A stretch of 6,122 bases of DNA, from the NCBI GenBank assembly GCA_030646595.1, contig JAUSKS010000194.1, positions 1 through 6,122 of the forward strand, read 5' to 3'. The position numbers were made by a program, and so were the translations under genes. The notes under the pieces were generated by a model. The model searched no databases. It was not told where the DNA came from and saw nothing but the letters and a program-made list of their open reading frames with translations. Shown piece by piece: positions 1-3,764 of the stretch. The stretch comes from Gallionellaceae bacterium (lineage in GTDB: Bacteria > Pseudomonadota > Gammaproteobacteria > Burkholderiales > Gallionellaceae). The first letter of the stretch is position 1; each line of letters begins with the position of its first letter.

Positions 1-3
1 AAT

Positions 4-10
4 CTCCTTT
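4..10 (-). promoter_or_regulatory. Shine-Dalgarno of a minus-strand gene starting off the left edge
   Basis: Read on the minus strand, this is AAAGGAG followed by ATT and then the window edge. It is a near-perfect ribosome binding site, and its start codon would fall a few bases outside the window. The promoter-like repeat at 64-131 points the same way, which supports a minus-strand gene to the left. The gene itself cannot be seen. Confidence 0.5.
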
Positions 11-63
11 TATAGCGGCTGGCTTGCGCCATTTTCATTACGAATGCTGATTTGGTTTTGGGT

Positions 64-131
64 TAATGCGGCCATCTGTATGCCGCTACTGCACCTTTGG
101 CAATTGGCCTGTGCTGTTGTGCAGACCTGGC
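64..131 (-). repeat. Direct repeat copy A, promoter-like segment
   Basis: This 68-bp segment aligns with 901-967 with one gap and about eight substitutions (roughly 87% identity by eye), including an exact 20-base core at 94-113. On the minus strand it keeps TTGCCA (103-98), 17 bases, then TACAGA (80-75). This is a weaker version of the promoter in copy B. It probably serves the gene whose ribosome binding site is at 4-10, giving a leader of about 65 bases or more. The other explanation is that A and B are simply the duplicated flanks of an inserted TA module. Confidence 0.7.
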
Positions 132-150
132 ACCATTAATCCAAGCAAGC

Positions 151-181
151 GTAGCGTGGGCTGAGCGAAGCGATACCCACG
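151..181 (+). repeat. REP-like palindrome, GTAG-headed
   Basis: The element opens with the tetranucleotide GTAG (151-154), then CGTGGG (155-160), a loop region around GAGCGAAGCG, and CCCACG (176-181), which pairs perfectly with the first arm. A GTAG head followed by a short imperfect hairpin is the known form of REP sequences associated with RAYT transposases. It lies downstream of the PIN toxin stop codon, so its hairpin may also help end or stabilise the TA transcript. That role is inference. No RAYT gene is visible in the window. Confidence 0.55.
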
Positions 182-222
182 GGGACGATCCCTCTTTCTC
201 TTCTTCTAAAGTTTTCTCTGCC

Positions 223-642
223 CTATGGCGTTGCGATGTGCTTCACCGCCTGCGCTGCCGTCACGATGGGCATCCCCTGAAACTGTTTGAGCACCAGCAA
301 ATCCGCATCGCCCGACACAATCAAATCGGCTTGTGCGACCAGCGCACAAGCCAGCACCGCATCATCATCCGGGTCACGGCACACTGGCTGCGGCAAGGGC
401 GGGGCGACCACCATTTCCGCCAAGGCCTGCAACTCATTCAGAATGCGTTCCGGTGTGCGTGTTGTACGTTGAAGAATGGCTGCAAATTTCCGGCGTGTGA
501 TAGTTTCAGCAAACTCTTCCAGCAAGGCCTGACTCATTACCAATTCAACGGTGCCAGCGCGCACCTGATTGAACAGGGTATGCGGTGTGCCATGCCACAA
601 TAGGCCGGACAGTAGGACATTGGTGTCAATGACGATCCGCAC
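223..642 (-). CDS. PIN-domain toxin of a type II toxin-antitoxin system
   Basis: This 139-residue protein is a complete single PIN domain, the usual size for putative TA toxins of this family (COG1569-like). It opens with the strand VIDTNVLLSG, which carries the first metal-binding aspartate (Asp6). It continues with Glu42/Glu43 in ALLEEF, the acidic cluster RDPDDD (residues 89-94) and GDADLL with Asp112 and Asp114. These are the expected Mg-binding acidic residues of a PIN ribonuclease. PIN toxins generally cleave RNA and arrest growth when the antitoxin is lost. The start is GTG at 642 and overlaps the end of the upstream antitoxin gene by 17 bp, which suggests translational coupling, as no strong ribosome binding site precedes it. 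The stop is TAG. The RNA target cannot be read from the sequence. All catalytic positions look intact, so the toxin is probably active. Confidence 0.9.
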   Translation of the reverse strand: MRIVIDTNVLLSGLLWHGTPHTLFNQVRAGTVELVMSQALLEEFAETITRRKFAAILQRTTRTPERILNELQALAEMVVAPPLPQPVCRDPDDDAVLACALVAQADLIVSGDADLLVLKQFQGMPIVTAAQAVKHIATP

Positions 643-874
643 GCTGCCGCCGTACTTTGCGTACTGCCTTCACCTCGGCATTGATTTCTTCCATCGTCAT
701 CGGCGCAACACCTGCGGCGGCCACCTCATCGGCCACCGTCAGCAGATAATTGGCCGCTTGCTGTCTGCGTAGCGCGTTCGACAGTAGGCGATCCAACGCC
801 TGTGGCGTCAGCAGCCCGGCAGCCTGCGCAGCTTGCGCGGTGGCATCGGGCAATTCAATCTGAATTTTGATCAT
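626..874 (-). CDS. Antitoxin partner of the PIN toxin
   Basis: This 82-residue, mostly helical protein is encoded immediately upstream of the PIN toxin and overlaps it by 17 bp. This is the standard antitoxin-first order. I do not recognise a named DNA-binding fold. The N-terminus (IKIQIELPDATAQAAQAAG) could give a short strand followed by helices. The C-terminus, with MTMEEINAEVKAVRK and then basic residues, resembles the amphipathic tail that other antitoxins insert into PIN toxins. The assignment therefore rests on size, position and the tail rather than on a domain. The start is ATG at 874, preceded by AAAAGGA (887-881) at 6-base spacing, with a promoter at 911-939. Autoregulation by the TA complex is likely from what is known of such operons, but no operator is proven here. 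Confidence 0.8.
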   Translation of the reverse strand: MIKIQIELPDATAQAAQAAGLLTPQALDRLLSNALRRQQAANYLLTVADEVAAAGVAPMTMEEINAEVKAVRKVRRQRADRH

Positions 875-880
875 GACCTA

Positions 881-887
881 TCCTTTT
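881..887 (-). promoter_or_regulatory. Ribosome binding site of the antitoxin gene
   Basis: AAAAGGA on the minus strand lies six bases before the ATG at 874. It fixes that start and shows that the antitoxin, not the toxin, has the stronger initiation signal in this operon. Confidence 0.7.
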
Positions 888-900
888 CTTTTGGTAGCGC

Positions 901-967
901 TAATGCGATCATCTTATGCCGCTGCTGCGCCTTTGGCAATTGGCCTGTGATGTTATGCAGACCCAGC
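901..967 (-). repeat. Direct repeat copy B, TA promoter segment
   Basis: This is the second copy of the segment at 64-131, with the exact 20-base core at 930-949. It holds the promoter of the TA operon and ends 27 bases upstream of the antitoxin ATG. Similarity continues about 30 bases upstream of the -35 box, so regulatory sequence may be shared as well as the core promoter. Confidence 0.75.
911..939 (-). promoter_or_regulatory. Sigma-70 promoter of the toxin-antitoxin operon
   Basis: On the minus strand, TTGCCA (939-934) and TAAGAT (916-911) are separated by exactly 17 bases. This is close to the TTGACA/TATAAT consensus at ideal spacing. Transcription would start near 904, giving a leader of about 30 bases that contains the ribosome binding site at 881-887 and leads to the ATG at 874. 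The geometry fits the antitoxin start well. A small palindrome, CAATTG (937-942), overlaps the -35 box. Confidence 0.6.
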
Positions 968-988
968 CTCATATGCTAAACATGAGGC
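966..988. repeat. Inverted repeat, 7-bp stem
   Basis: GCCTCAT (966-972) and ATGAGGC (982-988) are perfectly complementary around a 9-base loop. The structure starts where the similarity between the two direct repeat copies ends. There is no T-run on either side, so it is not a typical terminator. Its function is unknown. Confidence 0.4.
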
Positions 989-996
989 AAGCTCTA

Positions 997-1021
997 GGTG
1001 TTGTTGTATAAGCGCAACACC
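997..1021. repeat. Inverted repeat, 7-bp stem
   Basis: GGTGTTG (997-1003) and CAACACC (1015-1021) pair perfectly around an 11-base loop, 8 bases after the previous hairpin. The two adjacent hairpins could form a small structured element or a remnant of a mobile repeat. No function is assigned. Confidence 0.4.
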
Positions 1022-1203
1022 GTTTATCTGGAGGCGACAGAAAGCATTGTATTTCCCGGCCAATTCCTTTAGCTTCTCGTTTGCTGGGTTTGCCAAAGTG
1101 CTGCGGTACCAAGGTGAATCAGGTGAGTGCGGGATTCCGCGCTGGTTGTTGGTAATTTATCGGAGCTGCGGCTCTATAACGAGGTGCAGGACAGGCCTCA
1201 ATC

Positions 1204-1210
1204 AAGGAGA
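1204..1210 (+). promoter_or_regulatory. Ribosome binding site of the pilin gene
   Basis: AAGGAGA is followed by a 6-base spacer and the ATG at 1217. It decides the start: the same frame is open back to a GTG at 1127, but that longer version would put 30 residues before the prepilin leader. Confidence 0.85.
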
Positions 1211-1216
1211 ATTAAA

Positions 1217-1663
1217 ATGAAACATCAACAAGGTTTTACGTTAATCGAATTAATCGTGGTGATCGTTATTCTGGGCATATTGGCAGCGACGGCATTGCCG
1301 AAGTTTGCTGACTTGCAAAAGGATGCGCGTCTTTCTACTATTAAAGGTGCACAGGCTGCTATTCAATCTGCCGCGGCGATGGCACACTCAGTATATTTGG
1401 TTGGCACCGCTGCTTCGAACGTGGCTGTTAATCTAGATGGTACAAGCATTACCATGGCTAATGGTTACCCCGATGCCACTGCTACTGGTATTCAAGCTGC
1501 TGCGGGCCTCAGTGGAAATGACTATACCCTTACCGTGGCTAACCCCTTCCTCGTACGAGCTATAAATGCTGAGACGCCTGCTTCTTGTCAGGTAAGTTAC
1601 ACTCAAGCTACGCCTGTATCTGCTCCTGTAATTACCTTGACTGCAACGCGGGCAAATTGCTAG
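1217..1663 (+). CDS. Type IV pilin-like protein, MSHA/MshA type
   Basis: This is a 148-residue prepilin. The short leader MKHQQG ends in the glycine required by the prepilin peptidase (PilD class). It is followed by the mature N-terminus FTLIELIVVIVILGILAATA, with phenylalanine at +1 and glutamate at +5, which form the membrane anchor and assembly helix. The helix continues through LPKFADLQKDARLSTIKGAQAAI, a pattern typical of MshA-like pilins and related pseudopilins. The globular part is small and rich in Ala, Thr and Val. Two cysteines near the C-terminus (mature part, in ASCQVS and RANC) could form the disulfide that bounds the D-loop. The protein would be inserted in the inner membrane, cleaved, N-methylated and assembled into a pilus or pseudopilus. 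It appears monocistronic, with its own terminator 31 bases after the stop. No assembly genes are in the window, so major pilin versus minor pilin cannot be decided. Confidence 0.85.
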   Translation: MKHQQGFTLIELIVVIVILGILAATALPKFADLQKDARLSTIKGAQAAIQSAAAMAHSVYLVGTAASNVAVNLDGTSITMANGYPDATATGIQAAAGLSGNDYTLTVANPFLVRAINAETPASCQVSYTQATPVSAPVITLTATRANC

Positions 1664-1694
1664 TCCAGTCTCACTGGGGCCTTTGTGCTCATGC

Positions 1695-1728
1695 AAAAAA
1701 CAGGGGAGCGATGCTCCCCTGTTTTTTT
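1695..1728 (+). terminator. Rho-independent terminator after the pilin gene
   Basis: CAGGGGAGC (1701-1709) and GCTCCCCTG (1713-1721) form a perfect 9-bp GC-rich stem with a tight loop, followed by seven T's (1722-1728). A run of six A's before the stem makes it work in both directions. It ends the pilin transcript and separates it from the decayed genes downstream. Confidence 0.9.
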
Positions 1729-1815
1729 ATAAATTCCGCCAGCATTCGCCAAAGACAAAGCAAGTTAAAGAGGTTATTATTGGATTTGTACCGTAAGAAA
1801 GTTGCCAAAGGGGAA

Positions 1816-1961
1816 ATGAAATCTGCCCCCATTTTATCTTTAAAGTAAACCGTCGCCTGAGTGGCTTTACTTTGGTCGAGCTGGTTACCATCATTATCAT
1901 TGTTGTCCTCGGTATTCTGGCGGTGGCTGCTGCGCCGCGACCAAACTTAAGGGGATCGTAA
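1816..1961 (+). pseudogene. Decayed second prepilin, frameshifted and truncated
   Basis: An ATG at 1816 is preceded by AAAGGGG (1807-1813) and reads MKSAP before hitting a stop at 1846. In the next frame the sequence from 1851 encodes RRLSGFTLVELV, a run of four isoleucines, VVLGILAVAAAPR, then a few residues to TAA at 1959. This is an unmistakable prepilin cleavage site and N-terminal helix, with the conserved Gly before Phe and Glu at +5. Adding one C to the five-C run at 1826-1830 joins leader and helix into one 49-residue reading frame. The whole globular domain is missing after the helix. It is therefore broken twice: by a one-base shift and by loss of its 3' part. It lies in the same direction as the intact pilin and may be the remnant of a pilin cluster. 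A sequencing error could explain the shift but not the truncation. Confidence 0.75.
1949..1954 (+). promoter_or_regulatory. Ribosome binding site for the MNT remnant
   Basis: AAGGGG lies nine bases before the GTG at 1964 and inside the last codons of the pilin remnant. It supports that GTG as the original start of the nucleotidyltransferase. Confidence 0.5.
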
Positions 1962-1963
1962 CT

Positions 1964-2175
1964 GTGCGCTTAACCCCCAGCCAAATTGAAGTTATCAAAC
2001 AGGAGGCCGAGCATTATTTTGGCTCCGGTGCGCAAGTGTGGTTGTTCGGTTCCCGTGTGGATGACACGAAAAAAGGGGGGACATTGATTTGTATGTGCGG
2101 CCCGGCATAAACGATGCCGATCAATTGACGGCAGCGCGCTTTGCTTTTCTGGCACGGCTCAAGCAGCAAACGTAG
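1964..2175 (+). pseudogene. Decayed MNT-type nucleotidyltransferase
   Basis: From GTG 1964 the frame reads VRLTPSQIEVIKQEAEHYFG, then VWLFGSRVDDTKKGG, and goes off at the six-G run 2075-2080, ending at TAA 2108-2110 (48 residues). Restoring one G gives GGDIDLYVRPG followed by NDADQLTAARFAFLARLKQQ, up to TAG at 2173-2175. Together these form the classic nucleotidyltransferase motif: FGSR, then a DxD pair of metal-binding aspartates. Small MNT proteins of about 100 residues usually pair with a HEPN protein as a toxin-antitoxin system, in which MNT can AMPylate its partner. Here only about 70 residues remain. The end coincides with a REP-like element whose GTAG head supplies the stop. No HEPN gene is recognisable downstream. 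The gene is best read as dead, unless the G-run shift is an error. Confidence 0.75.
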
Positions 2176-2205
2176 CTTGGGTTGCCCCCTCGCGGCGTAA
2201 CCTGG
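2172..2205 (+). repeat. Degenerate REP-like element, GTAG-headed
   Basis: The element starts with GTAG (2172-2175), followed by GGTT (2180-2183) and GCC (2184-2186), which pair with GGC (2194-2196) and AACC (2199-2202) around a CCTCGCG-type loop. The GGGTT...CCTCGCGGCGTAACC pattern resembles a REP family common in proteobacteria. It differs from the element at 151-181, so two REP types are present. It marks the point where the MNT coding sequence is lost. Confidence 0.45.
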
Positions 2206-2325
2206 AGCATGAACAAGTTAATGGCGAAATGAACGGATGATTATGACAACCACGACTGATTTCATTTTTAAGCAACTGGCGATAATCCCACGACTATAGG
2301 GTAAATCAGATGGAGTTTGACCCTC
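2206..2325 (+). other. Unassigned spacer before the peroxidase gene
   Basis: This spacer contains only very short frames, the longest an ATG at 2243 reading 18 codons to TAG at 2297. It has only a weak ribosome binding site (CGGA at 2234-2237) and no recognised homology, so it is not called as a gene. It could be leftover sequence from the MNT partner gene. I see no convincing promoter for the peroxidase. Confidence 0.4.
2312..2315 (+). promoter_or_regulatory. Ribosome binding site of the peroxidase gene
   Basis: GGAG lies ten bases before the ATG at 2326. It is too close to the in-frame TTG at 2317, so it argues for 2326 (or the adjacent ATG at 2329) as the start. Confidence 0.55.
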
Positions 2326-3429
2326 ATGATGCAGATATTGCACTTCAAATTTTGTGTTTTAGCCGCATTGCTTGCATGGGGTGTCGGGTTTGCTGTTGCA
2401 GCCGAACTGGGGCTACCGCCGCTCCCCCACCCCGCCCATAATTTACCCACACCGGGCAGCATCGCTCTGGGTAAGAAGCTCTTTCACGATAAGCGCCTGA
2501 GCGCAGATGGTAGCGTGAGTTGTGCCACTTGCCATATTCCCGAAAAAGCTTTTGCTGATGGCCTGACAGTGGCCAAAGGTTTGGGCGGTCAGACAGGCAC
2601 ACGCAACACACCCACCCTGCTCAATGTCGCGTTTGAAAAAAATTTCTTTTGGGACGGTCGTCGCGCCACGCTCGAAGAGCAGGCGCAGGATCCCTTCATC
2701 AACCCCCGCGAGCATGGCTTTAAAGAGCATACGCAACTTATTGCCACCATACGGAATAATCAGGCTTACCGCCTGGCCTTTAAAAAGGCGTTCTCTGTGC
2801 AGCCAGAAGCCATCACGATGGAGCATGTTACACGCGCTATCGCCAGCTTTGAGCGTACACTCATCGCAGCCGATACATTTTTTGATCGCTACTACTACGG
2901 TGGCGATCAAACCGCCATGTCAGAAGCGGCCATTCGTGGCCTAGCCTTATTCAAAGGCAATGCCCGTTGTGCAAGCTGCCACATTATTGGTGAGACATCC
3001 ACCACGTTTACGGATAACCAGTTCCATAGTTTAGGCATCGGCTATCGTAAGATCGAACAACGCCTTGCCAAAATTACCACACACTTTGCCAAGCAGCGCG
3101 GCAAGCCGATTGATCACAGCATATTATCTGATGCCGATGTTTCTGAACTTGGGCGCTTCACGGTCACACTTAACCCGATGGACATCGCCAAATTCCGTAC
3201 CCCCTCCTTGCGCAATGTCGCTTTGACGGCTCCGTATATGCATGATGGTAGCGTTAGTACTCTGGCCGAGGTGGTCGAACTGGAAGTCTATTATCGTAGC
3301 CTCGAATCTGGCCAGCCGCTCATCTTGACCCCGCAAGAACAGTCAGACTTGCTGGCATTTTTACGCGCACTGACATCTGGTAAAGCAGCCAAACAAGCTA
3401 CGGGCATAAAACAAGTTACCAATGAGTAG
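2326..3429 (+). CDS. Exported di-heme cytochrome c peroxidase, MauG family
   Basis: This 367-residue protein has a signal peptide (residues 1 to about 25, cleavage near AVA-AE), so it acts in the periplasm. Two heme c sites are present: CATCH (Cys66, Cys69, His70) and CASCH (Cys215, Cys218, His219), about 149 residues apart as in bacterial cytochrome c peroxidases and MauG. Other family signatures are RNTPTLLN (93-100), FFWDGRR with the conserved inter-heme Trp109, the RTPSLRNV segment (291-298) and APYMHDGS (302-309), whose Met305 is a plausible distal ligand of the C-terminal heme. Family members reduce hydrogen peroxide with electrons from small cytochromes or copper proteins, or oxidise protein residues. 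Between the first heme motif and residue 129 there is no histidine that could serve as the distal ligand of the N-terminal heme, so this heme may be permanently five-coordinate. No methylamine dehydrogenase genes are nearby, so a peroxidase role is likelier than cofactor maturation. It appears to be a single-gene unit. Confidence 0.9.
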   Translation: MMQILHFKFCVLAALLAWGVGFAVAAELGLPPLPHPAHNLPTPGSIALGKKLFHDKRLSADGSVSCATCHIPEKAFADGLTVAKGLGGQTGTRNTPTLLNVAFEKNFFWDGRRATLEEQAQDPFINPREHGFKEHTQLIATIRNNQAYRLAFKKAFSVQPEAITMEHVTRAIASFERTLIAADTFFDRYYYGGDQTAMSEAAIRGLALFKGNARCASCHIIGETSTTFTDNQFHSLGIGYRKIEQRLAKITTHFAKQRGKPIDHSILSDADVSELGRFTVTLNPMDIAKFRTPSLRNVALTAPYMHDGSVSTLAEVVELEVYYRSLESGQPLILTPQEQSDLLAFLRALTSGKAAKQATGIKQVTNE

Positions 3430-3460
3430 TAATTTTTCGATGCCTGAAATTTTTTTTATA

Positions 3461-3657
3461 ATCCTAAAAACCGCAGTTGCATGGTCATAATTATGCTCTA
3501 AGGCAAGCTAGCAACGGGTGTTCCCTCTCCCCTAGCCCCTCTCCCAGAGGGAGAGCGTAGTGAGGGTGCGGGACTTTATTCCCCTCTCCCTCTGGGAGAG
3601 GGGCTAGGGGAGAGGGTTTGCACCATGGGATAAAAATTCAACTGCGTTTTGTAGGAT
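3461..3657. mobile_element. MITE-like palindromic element
   Basis: The ends are imperfect inverted repeats: 3462-3479 (TCCTAAAAACCGCAGTTG) matches the reverse complement of 3639-3656 at 16 of 18 positions, and one more base pairs outside. Inside lies a perfect 33-bp inverted repeat, 3523-3555 against 3584-3616, around a 28-base centre. Each 33-bp arm is itself a hairpin (CTCTCCC and GGGAGAG around AGA). The element has no coding capacity, and I see no clear target-site duplication. The CCCTCTCCCC-type arms resemble a dispersed repeat seen in many proteobacteria. It is likely a non-autonomous element. An effect on flanking transcripts is possible but unproven. Confidence 0.65.
3523..3616. repeat. 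Perfect 33-bp inverted repeat with 28-base centre
   Basis: The left arm 3523-3555 is the exact reverse complement of the right arm 3584-3616. Perfect identity over 33 bp implies recent origin, gene conversion between arms, or selection for the structure. There is no T-run after it, so it is not a standard terminator. Confidence 0.9.
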
Positions 3658-3661
3658 AAAA

Positions 3662-3691
3662 TTGACCCTTCCAAAAGTTCTGTGCTAGGGT
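3662..3691 (+). promoter_or_regulatory. Possible promoter of the mosaic surface protein
   Basis: TTGACC (3662-3667) is five of six to the -35 consensus. TAGGGT (3686-3691) follows after 18 bases and is a weak -10 box. Transcription would begin near 3698, about 67 bases before the TTG start. It overlaps nothing else, but the -10 match is poor. Confidence 0.3.
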
Positions 3692-3752
3692 GTGCCTATC
3701 ACTCACTGCCGCTTGGTCGAGTTGCACAGGCTACAAAACAAGATATTAAGAA

Positions 3753-3760
3753 AAGGGGAG
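3753..3760 (+). promoter_or_regulatory. Ribosome binding site fixing a TTG start
   Basis: AAGGGGAG ends four bases before TTG 3765. An in-frame stop at 3747-3749 closes the frame just upstream, and no ATG or GTG lies between, so TTG is the only start that keeps the whole signal peptide. Confidence 0.65.
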
Positions 3761-3764
3761 CGTC

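Larger units (their letters stand above)
875..1216. other. Intergenic region between TA operon and pilin gene
   Basis: This 342-bp stretch separates the divergent antitoxin and pilin genes. It contains the TA ribosome binding site, the repeat and promoter at 901-967, and two hairpins at 966-988 and 997-1021. Between 1022 and 1200 I see no gene. A TATAAC at 1175-1180 could be a -10 box for the pilin, but the nearest TTGGTA (1149-1154) is 20 bases away, so I do not call a promoter. Confidence 0.6.
3430..3764. other. Intergenic region with MITE-like element
   Basis: This 335-bp region has no gene. A T-rich stretch (3449-3457) follows the peroxidase stop without a strong stem, so it is at most a weak terminator. 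The MITE-like element fills 3461-3657. Between 3658 and 3764 there is a possible promoter and the ribosome binding site of the next gene. Confidence 0.6.

Noticed and set aside
1..38. Minus-strand frame from ATG 38 (MKMAQASRYKRR) running off the left edge
   Set aside because: There is no ribosome binding site before it, and a near-perfect AAAGGAG lies inside it at 10-4, which fits better as the signal for a start outside the window.
97..603. Plus-strand 168-codon frame opposite the PIN toxin
   Set aside because: It is antisense to a clear PIN-domain gene, starts inside a repeat, and its product is unlike any protein I know.
901..967. Direct repeats as integron attC sites or a sigma-54 promoter
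   Set aside because: I find no attC-type core sites or paired inner boxes. The TGGCA in the repeat has no GC at the required -12 distance, while a sigma-70 match with 17-base spacing fits the antitoxin start.
871..972. A 33-codon minus-strand frame (ATG at 972) whose TGA overlaps the antitoxin ATG
   Set aside because: The overlap looks like translational coupling, but its start lies upstream of the predicted transcription start near 904, no ribosome binding site precedes it, and the matching frame in repeat copy A has an internal stop.
1127..1216. Upstream GTG extension of the pilin gene
   Set aside because: It would add 30 residues before the prepilin leader, whereas AAGGAGA sits at ideal spacing before ATG 1217.
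2243..2299. 18-codon frame starting MTTTTDFIFKQLA
   Set aside because: It has only a weak ribosome binding site and no recognised homology. It is probably residual sequence from the decayed locus.
2443..2910. Minus-strand 155-codon frame inside the peroxidase gene
   Set aside because: It is antisense to a gene with two heme motifs and strong family signatures, and its cysteines do not form a known motif.
3523..3616. Large inverted repeat as a transcription terminator or CRISPR-like unit
   Set aside because: There is no T-run on either side and no repeated spacer pattern. The nested terminal repeats fit a mobile palindromic element better.
3722..3749. TTGCAC and TATTAA as promoter of the mosaic protein gene
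   Set aside because: The boxes are decent, but transcription would begin about nine bases before the start codon and cut off the ribosome binding site.
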